A stretch of DNA of 13,179 nt from JAVBTT01 sp031550325. GTDB taxonomy: Bacteria > Bacillota > Clostridia > Oscillospirales > UBA929. Positions within the stretch are counted from its first letter, which is position 1; each line of letters opens with the position of its first letter. A model generated the notes under the pieces. It saw only the letters and a program-made list of their open reading frames with translations, ran no database searches and was not told the DNA's origin. The translations under genes were made by a program, and so were the position numbers. The stretch is taken from contig JAVBOR010000045.1 of the NCBI GenBank assembly GCA_031550325.1, positions 1 through 13,179 on the forward strand, in the 5' to 3' direction. Shown here one piece after another: positions 7,316 to 13,160 of this stretch.

Positions 7316-8217
7316 AGGATTTTTCCGAACTGCTTTGCAGCGCGAAGGCGCTGCGCCGCCCGGTGCGCGTGGCTCTGGCCGGCGCGGCCGATCCCCATGC
7401 GCTGGAGGCGCTGTTTCAGGCTGCCGACGAGGGGTTCGCCGAGCCTGTGCTTGTGGATGGGCGCGAACGGCTGAGCCGCGCGCTCGAGACTGTCGGGCGC
7501 GAGGGCGCGCGCGTGGTGAACTGCCATGAGGGAGAGAACCCCGCGCAGCGAGCCGTGGAGCTGATCTGCGCCGGAGAGGCCGACTTTTTGATGAAAGGAC
7601 GGCTGGAGACGCGCGACATCCTCGGCCCTGTGGTGGACAGGAAAAACGGGCTGCACACGGGCAGGTGCATGTCCATGCTCACGGTCAACGAGCTGCCGGG
7701 ATACCCCAAACTGCTGGGGCTGTCCGACGCGGGCATGGTGATTTATCCCACGCTGGAGCAAAAGCGGGAGATCATCGAAAACGCCGTTTCGGTGCTTCGC
7801 CGTTTGGGCAGAAGCGAGCCGCGCGTGGCCGTACTGTGCGGCGTGGAGAAGACAAACCCGAAGATGCTGGAAACGGTTGAAGCCGAGGCCTTGCAGGCGA
7901 TGAACCGCGAGGCGGTCATCCAAAACTGCGTGGTCGTCGGGCCGATTTCCTACGACATTGCCATGAGCGCTTCGATCGCCGACTATAAGGGGTTTGACTG
8001 CCCGTATTGCGGCGATTTCGACTTGCTTATCGTGCCGACGCTGGCCGCGGGAAACCTGCTCAACAAGTGCATGACCGTCTCCTGCGGCGCCTCTATGGCC
8101 GGCCTCGTGATCGGGGCAAAGGTTCCCGTGGTGCTGACCTCGCGCGGCTCAAGCGCGCGGGAGAAGTTTTATTCCATCGCGCTGGCGGCGTGCGCCAGCC
8201 TGAGCGAGGAGGTCTGA
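7312..8217 (+). CDS. ptb: Phosphate acyltransferase of the phosphotransbutyrylase family
   Basis: Swaps CoA for phosphate on an acyl-CoA to give an acyl phosphate. The 301-residue length fits phosphate butyryltransferase. Recognisable parts are DFLMKGRLETRDILGPV, FDLLIVPTLAAGNLLNK and the C-terminal PVVLTSRGSSAREKFYSIA. It is translationally coupled to iorB (ATGA overlap, AAGGAG six bases upstream) and is followed one to two bases later by buk. Because it sits directly behind IorAB, its likely substrates are phenylacetyl-, hydroxyphenylacetyl- or indoleacetyl-CoA or branched-chain acyl-CoAs, not only butyryl-CoA. That is an inference from context; no butyryl-CoA pathway genes are present here. 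Confidence 0.9.
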   Translation: MKDFSELLCSAKALRRPVRVALAGAADPHALEALFQAADEGFAEPVLVDGRERLSRALETVGREGARVVNCHEGENPAQRAVELICAGEADFLMKGRLETRDILGPVVDRKNGLHTGRCMSMLTVNELPGYPKLLGLSDAGMVIYPTLEQKREIIENAVSVLRRLGRSEPRVAVLCGVEKTNPKMLETVEAEALQAMNREAVIQNCVVVGPISYDIAMSASIADYKGFDCPYCGDFDLLIVPTLAAGNLLNKCMTVSCGASMAGLVIGAKVPVVLTSRGSSAREKFYSIALAACASLSEEV

Positions 8218-8219
8218 GC

Positions 8220-9290
8220 TTGTTTCGGATTCTGGCGGTCAACCCCGGCTCAACCTCGACGAAAATCGCGCTATACGACGATGAAGCGCTGGTATTTAAA
8301 GAGAGCATCTCTCACTCGTCGGAGCAGCTTGGGCGCTACGACGTCATTGCCGACCAGTATGAAATGCGCCGCGACGCCGTGCTGAAGATGCTGGATCTGT
8401 TTGCCGTGCAGCCGAAAACCCTGTCGGCCGTGGCCGGGCGCGGCGGACTCCTGCCGCCGGTCAAGTCGGGTGCGTATGAGGTCAACGGGGAGATGGTCAA
8501 GACACTGCGCTACGCGCCGCGCCTGCAGCACGCGTCCAATCTCGGCGGGATCATCGCCTTTGAGATTGCCCGCCCGCTGCGCATCCCGGCGTATATCTAC
8601 GACCCCGTCACCGTGGATGAGATGGAGGCTGTGGCGCGCGTCACAGGACGCGCCCATATGGAAAGAGAGGCTCTCGGGCACAATCTGAATGTCCGGGCCA
8701 CCGCGATACGATATGCAAAATCCATCGGCAGGCCGCTGGGGGAGCTCAATCTGGTGGTGGCGCATCTGGGCGGCGGCATTTCGGTCATGACGCTCAAACA
8801 TGGCCGCATTGTCGATCTGGTCAGTGATGACGGCGCGTTTACGCCCGAACGGGCCGGCCAGCTTCCCACGCTGCCGCTGCTGGCGTGGGCGCTGGAAAGC
8901 GGCCTGAGCCTGGCGGAGCTCAGCCAGGAACTAAAGACAAGGTCGGGGCTTATGTCCCACTTCGGCACGGCCGACGCGCGCGCCGTTGAGAAAATGGCCG
9001 ACGAGGGCGACGAGAACGCAGCGTTGGTGTACGCGGCGCTTGCGTATAACGTGGCCAAGGTCATTGGACAGTTCACGGTGCCTCTGGCGTGCGCGCCCGA
9101 CGCCATTTTGCTCACGGGCGGGCTGGCACATTCGGCGAGGCTGACCGGCGACATCGCGCGGCAGGTGAGCTTTTTGGGCCCTGTCGTGCTGCTGCCGGGG
9201 GAGAATGAGATGGAGGCGCTGGCAATGGGCGCGTTGCGGGTTCTGCGCGGCGAAGAGAGCGCGCATCAATTTAAAGGAGATATGCAATGA
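8220..9290 (+). CDS. buk: Butyrate kinase family carboxylate kinase
   Basis: Transfers phosphate from an acyl phosphate to ADP, giving a free carboxylate and ATP. The 356-residue product has the ASKHA-fold signatures expected of butyrate kinase: NPGSTSTK (residues 8-15), GRGGLLPPVKSGAYEVN, HLGGGISV (from His182) and DAILLTGGLAHS. I chose the TTG at 8220 because AGGAGG (8207-8212) lies seven bases upstream and the protein then starts MFRILAVNPGSTSTK, as relatives do. The reading frame is open back to 8007, but that part only shadows ptb. With ptb it forms a substrate-level phosphorylation pair fed by IorAB. Acid specificity is not decided by the sequence. Confidence 0.93.
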   Translation: MFRILAVNPGSTSTKIALYDDEALVFKESISHSSEQLGRYDVIADQYEMRRDAVLKMLDLFAVQPKTLSAVAGRGGLLPPVKSGAYEVNGEMVKTLRYAPRLQHASNLGGIIAFEIARPLRIPAYIYDPVTVDEMEAVARVTGRAHMEREALGHNLNVRATAIRYAKSIGRPLGELNLVVAHLGGGISVMTLKHGRIVDLVSDDGAFTPERAGQLPTLPLLAWALESGLSLAELSQELKTRSGLMSHFGTADARAVEKMADEGDENAALVYAALAYNVAKVIGQFTVPLACAPDAILLTGGLAHSARLTGDIARQVSFLGPVVLLPGENEMEALAMGALRVLRGEESAHQFKGDMQ

Positions 9291-10210
9291 CAAAAAAACC
9301 TGCATTGTTGGTTATGGCGGCGGGCATGGGCCGTCGATATGGCGGGCTCAAGCAAATTGAGCCGGTGACGCGGCAGGGAGAACTCCTCCTGGATTTTTCG
9401 GCGTATGACGCGCGGCGGGCGGGCTTTGAACGCATCGTGTTTGTGATCACGCGCGCCATTGAAAAAGAGTTCAGACAGGCTGTCGGCGACCGTATTGCCG
9501 GGCATATGGACGTGGGGTACGCCTTTCAGGAACTCAATGACCTGCCAGAGGGCGGTTCTATGCCTGAGGGCCGCGTCAAGCCATGGGGCACGGGGCACGC
9601 GGTGCTGACTGCCCGCAATCTGATAGACGGCCCGTTTGCCGTAATCAATGCCGACGACTATTACGGTCAGGAGGGCTATCGGCTTTTGTACGGTTTTTTG
9701 GATACGCTCAGCCGGCCGGATCAGTACGCGATGGTGGGTTTTTTACTTAATAACACCCTGACCGAGCATGGGTTTGTGTCGCGCGGCGTGTGTTCGGTGG
9801 ATGAGAGCGGGCACCTTTTGAGCGTGACCGAGCGCCTTCACGTGGAAAGGCGCGGAGGCGGCATCAAATACACCGAGGACGGCTGCATCACGTGGCATGG
9901 CATTGAGCGCAACGCCATTGCTTCGATGAACATGTGGGGCTTTCCGGCGGACTTCATGTCTGTTTTGGAGGATCGCTTTGCCGTGTTTCTGCGAAAGCTG
10001 CAAGACCCGCTCCGCGCCGAGTATTTTCTGCCGGGCGTGGTGGGCAGCCTGCTCAGCCGCCGCAAGGTCACCGTGGATGTGTTGCACACATCCGACAGGT
10101 GGTATGGCGTGACGTACAGGGAGGATAAGCCGGTTGTAGAGGGCGCGTTGAACGCGCTCAAGGCCAATGGGGTCTATCCCGAGCGGTTGTGGGAGGTACG
10201 CGGGAGCTGA
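9287..10210 (+). CDS. Sugar-phosphate-type nucleotidyltransferase
   Basis: A 307-residue protein of the GT-A fold NTP transferase superfamily, which makes NDP-sugars or similar activated compounds. The N-terminal motif AAGMGRRYGGLKQ (11-23) binds the nucleotide triphosphate and pyrophosphate. WGTGHAV and INADDYYG (Asp123/Asp124) form the metal and base site. The latter half contains ERNAIASMNMWGF, typical of this uncharacterised clostridial subgroup. The start overlaps the buk stop by ATGA, with AAAGGAG about seven bases upstream, so it is the last gene of the catabolic operon despite having no obvious metabolic link. It may act with a kinase or glycan pathway elsewhere. The substrate is unknown. 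Confidence 0.8.
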   Translation: MTKKPALLVMAAGMGRRYGGLKQIEPVTRQGELLLDFSAYDARRAGFERIVFVITRAIEKEFRQAVGDRIAGHMDVGYAFQELNDLPEGGSMPEGRVKPWGTGHAVLTARNLIDGPFAVINADDYYGQEGYRLLYGFLDTLSRPDQYAMVGFLLNNTLTEHGFVSRGVCSVDESGHLLSVTERLHVERRGGGIKYTEDGCITWHGIERNAIASMNMWGFPADFMSVLEDRFAVFLRKLQDPLRAEYFLPGVVGSLLSRRKVTVDVLHTSDRWYGVTYREDKPVVEGALNALKANGVYPERLWEVRGS

Positions 10211-10249
10211 CGGCGGCGCGCCTGAGGCCGTGGGTTGCCTTCATTCGGG

Positions 10250-10367
10250 GAGTTTTCCGCAGAGGACTGCGAAAAATGCAGGCACATGCGGGGAAACTCT
10301 AAAGATCCGGCTGATCCTATACGATGCAGAAGGTAGACGGATCGACCCCCGGAGATTGGATTCTACC
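10250..10367 (+). promoter_or_regulatory. Leader-like region with alternative hairpins upstream of the 165-residue gene
   Basis: The 177-base gap (10211-10387) carries several complementary segments. Positions 10250-10261 pair with 10287-10299 (about 12 bp with one bulge and one G-T pair). Inside, CTGC at 10267-10270 can pair with either GCAG at 10259-10262 or GCAG at 10278-10281. GATCCG (10304-10309) pairs with CGGATC (10338-10343), and GGTAGA (10332-10337) with TCTACC (10362-10367), which crosses the previous stem. The last stem ends just before the ribosome binding site at 10372-10377. I do not recognise a known riboswitch class, and no strong promoter is visible in the gap. Confidence 0.3.
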
Positions 10368-10387
10368 AGTGAAGGAGCGGGTACAAC

Positions 10388-10885
10388 GTGAAACAGCGGA
10401 TTACCATGGCCGACCTTGCGCAGCTCAGTCATTCCCAAAAAGTCAATTTGCGCGCGCTTTGGCGGCCCATTCGCTATGAGATTGCCATCGCCAGCGTCTG
10501 CGTCAACGCCGAGACCGAAGAGTATGTCGACATAGAGTTCAGTATCGGCGGCGTGCACATCAAGCCCAACGGGGCGATCACCATCAGAGATTTGCGCGCG
10601 CTGGACGGCTATCACCGCATCGGCGGCGAAGACAGTGACTTTCTGGAACCCACAGCGTTTCCCAAGGAGCAGTGCCTGCCTCTTTTAAGCATCGGCGAGA
10701 TGATTGATATTATGGATTCGCTGAACTTTAGAAACTATCACTTTTATCTGCTGGCCGGCACGGGCGTGACCGGCTGCGAGGTCGGCCACTTCCGATCGAT
10801 TGTGAAGGATAAGATTCTGAACGAGGGCTTCCAGAATGACGAATTATGCGTAGTGTTGTGGCAGATGATCGTCGCTCAGCTCTAA
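10388..10885 (+). CDS. Protein of unknown function, 165 residues
   Basis: I do not recognise this protein with certainty. It begins at GTG 10388, ten bases after AAGGAG, and ends with TAA. No signal peptide or membrane segment is visible and it looks like a soluble cytoplasmic protein. The N-terminal part (TMADLAQLSHSQKVNLRALWRP) looks helical. The middle alternates predicted strands and turns (EYVDIEFSIGGVHIKPNGAITI). A segment CLPLLSIGEMIDIMDSL resembles, from memory, a helical motif seen in small hypothetical proteins of Firmicutes genomes and phages. It also has GTGVTGCEVGHF near the C-terminus. It lies between the ior operon and the J-domain gene, with a hairpin on its 3' side and a leader-like region on its 5' side, so it may be its own transcription unit. 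Confidence 0.75.
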   Translation: MKQRITMADLAQLSHSQKVNLRALWRPIRYEIAIASVCVNAETEEYVDIEFSIGGVHIKPNGAITIRDLRALDGYHRIGGEDSDFLEPTAFPKEQCLPLLSIGEMIDIMDSLNFRNYHFYLLAGTGVTGCEVGHFRSIVKDKILNEGFQNDELCVVLWQMIVAQL

Positions 10886-10903
10886 CCCTGTTCCGACGGT
10901 TCG

Positions 10904-10956
10904 GCAGAAGGCCGCCAAGCATGTGACCCAACGGTCAACGCTTGACGGCCTTCTGC
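10904..10956 (+). other. Large imperfect palindrome after the 165-residue gene
   Basis: The 17-base arms 10904-10920 and 10940-10956 pair throughout except for one C-A mismatch. Within the loop, TGACC (10924-10928) pairs again with GGTCA (10933-10937), so the whole region can form one long hairpin. It starts 18 bases after the stop codon. No T-run follows on either strand, so it is not a canonical intrinsic terminator. It could protect the mRNA 3' end, end transcription by another route, or be a REP/MITE-like repeat. Confidence 0.55.
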
Positions 10957-11044
10957 GCGCACTTCGGGCGATATCCGCGGCGGCGTTGTGATTGGCGGGC
11001 CGATTCTCCGAAGGAGATTATTCTGGGAGGGGAGCTGAGGCTGT

Positions 11045-12259
11045 TTGGAGCCCTGGCTTGATTTATACCGCATCCTGCAGGTCCATCCCGACGCCGAGAT
11101 GGAGATCATTCAGAGCGCGTACAAGCGCCTTTGCAAAAAGTATCATCCCGACATAAACCCCTCGGCGCTGGCTGCCGAACGCATGAAGCAGATCAACGGC
11201 GCCTATGAGATACTGTCCTCGACGTCGGAGCGTGCACGCTACCACGCCGAATGGTTGCGCCGCACGCCGCAGACTGCCTCGCCGCGCGTGGAGGTTCGGG
11301 AGCGCGTGGTGTATGTCAGCAAGGAGCCCGCCGCGCCGAAGCACGGCGGAACAGAGGCCGCCTGCCGCGTCGTGTGCGACTATTTCGGGCATCTGTCCGA
11401 GCACCGCTTCCGGGAGGCGTTTGCCCTGATCAGCGAGATAGACCGCAGACGCATCACTTACGGCAGCTTTGTGGAGTGGCAGGAGTCGGTGTCGGCTCTT
11501 TATCAGATCGGTTCCTTCGAGGCAAAGCTGTTTAAACGCCATCCAAACCTCAAGCTGGACGACGATGTGAGGGTTCCTGCCGAGGAGTACGCGGTGTCGG
11601 TGAGTGAAAAGATCAAAAAGACCGGCGAGGTGCGGCTCTACAGCCTAAGCAAGTACGCCATTTGGGAGAACGGCTTGTGGAGGGTCTACCTGGGCTATCG
11701 GGACCTCGCGCCCATCATGATGCAGTTTAAGTCCATGGCCACGACGCCCGAAGAGGTGCAGATGCTGTGCCTGTGGGAAAAATACCGTGACAGCAACGAC
11801 GTTTTTTTGGGATTGCCCAACCGCAAGGGCTTTGCCGAAAAAATTGCCCGTTTTGAGTATTTATTCAAACGGCATCAGCGCGTGTTTTCGCTGGGCGTTT
11901 TTCAGATTTCGCCGCCCGGCGCGGAGTCGGAGCATGTCGCGCACATTGTCAAATATGTCGGATACATCCTCAGCAACGGCGTGCGATGCATTGACACGGC
12001 GGCCACCCTGGGGGAAAACTTGTTTGGGATCATCTTTGCAGAGACAGGGAAAAAGGCCGCCTCGCTCGCGGCGCGGCGGCTGCTGCGGACAATCAGACAC
12101 GATGTTTCAGCCTGCTTTGATTTTGCCATTGACATCCGCGCCGGGGTGGTGGAGTACGCGGGACAGGATTCAGACGCGCTGATCGAGGGCTGTCTGCGGG
12201 TCATCGGCGCTGCCGGAGAGTGCCCGCCGCCTTACAGCACCGGACACTCAACAGGATAA
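11045..12259 (+). CDS. J-domain protein with an NTF2-like middle region and a degenerate GGDEF domain
   Basis: A 404-residue protein with three apparent parts. Residues 1-70 form a J domain (LDLYRILQVHPDAE, then HPD at 34-36, then QINGAYEILS), the part that stimulates Hsp70 ATPase. Residues about 104-230 resemble an NTF2/SnoaL-like alpha-beta cone (ending YAIWENGLWRVYLGYRD); this is the least certain. Residues about 253-390 align by eye with GGDEF domains: GLPNRKGF (from 256), a helix VAHIVKYVGYIL, then RCIDTAATLGENLF (314-327), then FAIDIRAGVVEYAGQDSDALIEGC. The catalytic GGDEF has become GENLF and the metal-binding Asp segment reads ISPPGA, so cyclase activity is unlikely, but RxxD (314-317) keeps the exact spacing of the inhibitory c-di-GMP site. 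Start TTG 11045 is forced by an in-frame stop at 11036 and has GGAGGGGAG upstream. No zinc-finger or client-binding DnaJ region is present. Confidence 0.85.
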   Translation: MEPWLDLYRILQVHPDAEMEIIQSAYKRLCKKYHPDINPSALAAERMKQINGAYEILSSTSERARYHAEWLRRTPQTASPRVEVRERVVYVSKEPAAPKHGGTEAACRVVCDYFGHLSEHRFREAFALISEIDRRRITYGSFVEWQESVSALYQIGSFEAKLFKRHPNLKLDDDVRVPAEEYAVSVSEKIKKTGEVRLYSLSKYAIWENGLWRVYLGYRDLAPIMMQFKSMATTPEEVQMLCLWEKYRDSNDVFLGLPNRKGFAEKIARFEYLFKRHQRVFSLGVFQISPPGAESEHVAHIVKYVGYILSNGVRCIDTAATLGENLFGIIFAETGKKAASLAARRLLRTIRHDVSACFDFAIDIRAGVVEYAGQDSDALIEGCLRVIGAAGECPPPYSTGHSTG

Positions 12260-12831
12260 TTCGGCTCTGAGAGAAAATCCGCGCTGCCAAACAACAGATG
12301 TGCGGGGTATTCCGGGAGTGTGGACAGATAGACGGCGGGAAGGAAGGGCCGGTTGCTTCTCACAACCAGTTCGAGCGTGTTTCCGCTGACCAGGCAGGTT
12401 GGGAACTTCAGCCAGCCCAGACTCTGCGCGGGGATATCGACCTGCAGCAAAAACATGACACCCTCTACTTGCAGAACGCTTTTGGGCGACGTGCCCAGAT
12501 TGTACACGACGGCTTCGACCGTGCTGGGGAGCCGACTCTGGTTCAGCACGGGTACCAGAAGACGCCCTGACTGCGGCAGAAGAAAGGGTCCGGTGCTCAG
12601 CCCGCGAGGCGTTGAAACGTCGGGGTCGGTTGGATCGGTGGGGTCTGTAGGATTGGTTGGATCCGTCGGATCCGTGGGGTCTGTAGGATCAGTCGGGTCG
12701 GTGGGGTCTGAACAGCCCAGACAATCCAGAAGCTGGGCCATTTGCTGGAATGTCGGCCCACAGGACACGGGCGGCATAAAGAGCTGGTGAACCTGCATGG
12801 GCATGTTCTCCAGATCGCGGCGGATACTCAC
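12232..12831 (-). CDS. Asp-Pro-Thr repeat protein, possible spore-surface protein
   Basis: A 199-residue protein with no signal peptide. The N-terminal 50 residues (MSIRRDLENMPMQVHQLFMPPVS) include a Cys pair (CLGC) just before nine tandem Asp-Pro-Thr triplets, one of them Asn-Pro-Thr, which should form a stiff extended linker. The C-terminal 130 residues are rich in predicted strands and hydrophobic residues (GRLLVPVLNQSR, LQVEGVMFLLQVDI, NTLELVVRSNRPF), like a compact beta domain. GTG 12831 is chosen because AAGGAGG (12846-12840) lies eight bases upstream; the frame remains open to 13020 but without a ribosome binding site. The 3' end overlaps the J-domain gene by 28 bases, tail to tail. 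A stalk-plus-beta-domain layout with no secretion signal resembles exosporium or coat proteins, but I do not recognise a named family. Confidence 0.7.
   Translation of the reverse strand: MSIRRDLENMPMQVHQLFMPPVSCGPTFQQMAQLLDCLGCSDPTDPTDPTDPTDPTDPTNPTDPTDPTDPDVSTPRGLSTGPFLLPQSGRLLVPVLNQSRLPSTVEAVVYNLGTSPKSVLQVEGVMFLLQVDIPAQSLGWLKFPTCLVSGNTLELVVRSNRPFLPAVYLSTLPEYPAHLLFGSADFLSEPNYPVECPVL
12628..12708 (-). repeat. Nine 9-bp tandem repeats coding for Asp-Pro-Thr
   Basis: Nine consecutive 9-base units encode DPT, except the seventh, which encodes NPT. The third codon position varies freely between units while the amino acids do not, so the protein sequence is under selection. Units 3-5 and 7-9 also match closely at the DNA level at an offset of 36 bases, indicating duplication of a four-unit block. 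Confidence 0.9.
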
Positions 12832-12839
12832 GGGCGATT

Positions 12840-12846
12840 CCTCCTT
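12840..12846 (-). promoter_or_regulatory. Ribosome binding site that fixes the start of the DPT-repeat gene
   Basis: On the minus strand AAGGAGG (12846-12840) lies eight bases before GTG 12831. No such site precedes the ATG codons further upstream in the same frame or the in-frame ATGs downstream (MPM), so this decides the start. Confidence 0.75.
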
Positions 12847-12874
12847 GCTGAGTGAAAACAGTTTGATGTACTTC

Positions 12875-12904
12875 AGTCTATGCGGCGAAACTGGCAGAGG
12901 TGTG
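12875..12904 (-). promoter_or_regulatory. Possible sigma-K (late mother-cell) promoter of the DPT-repeat gene
   Basis: On the minus strand CACA (12904-12901) and GCATAGACT (12883-12875) are separated by 17 bases. This matches the Bacillus sigma-K consensus as I recall it (mACm, 16-17 bases, gCATAnnnT). Initiation would be near 12868, giving a leader of about 37 bases. The motif is short and was found by eye, so a chance match is possible. Confidence 0.3.
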
Positions 12905-13130
12905 CTGATCAGACACGCCAACGCCTTTCCGGCGTGAAAGGCCCTGATGTCGCGGGCTTTTGCCTGCACCCTGCAGAGGAGGGGATGTTGGCCTGTCGAA
13001 GAGCCGCAGCTTGCGTCCATAATTGAGTTTGCGTTGAACCTGACGCCGCAGCCGGTGGTTTTTTTGCCGGACTGAATCCAGGGAAAATAGGAACCACAAC
13101 GGTTCGGGAATTCATTTCTCGAAACCGTTT

Positions 13131-13160
13131 CCCATCAAACCGCTGAGGCGGTTTGATGGG
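13131..13160. repeat. Perfect 13-bp palindrome with a four-base loop
   Basis: CCCATCAAACCGC (13131-13143), loop TGAG, then GCGGTTTGATGGG (13148-13160): every position pairs. No T-run follows on either strand (ACTGTAGACA on plus, AAACGGTTTC on minus), so it is not a classical terminator. Together with the neighbouring imperfect stem it could be an end of a REP or MITE-type repeat reaching beyond the window, or a bidirectional transcription barrier. Confidence 0.6.

Noticed and set aside
8007..8219. In-frame upstream extension of butyrate kinase
   Set aside because: It lies within ptb in another frame and is compositionally odd. TTG 8220 has a strong ribosome binding site and gives the family N-terminus.
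10304..10345. Fluoride or c-di-GMP riboswitch
   Set aside because: A GGCTGATCC segment recalls part of the fluoride motif, but the other conserved elements of fluoride and GEMM-type riboswitches are absent.
12628..12708. CRISPR-like or intergenic minisatellite array
   Set aside because: The repeats are contiguous 9-bp coding units with no spacers, and variation is confined to synonymous positions.
12985..13026. Thirteen-residue plus-strand open frame after GAGGAGGGG
   Set aside because: The purine run directly abuts the ATG, leaving no usable spacing, and the peptide has no supporting feature.
13051..13069. Plus-strand terminator at the T7 run
   Set aside because: The T-run lies between the CCGG arms, inside the loop and not after a stem, and no plus-strand gene ends nearby.
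12878..13115. Minus-strand open frames upstream of the DPT-repeat gene
   Set aside because: They lack ribosome binding sites and motifs, overlap one another, and cover a hairpin-rich non-coding region.
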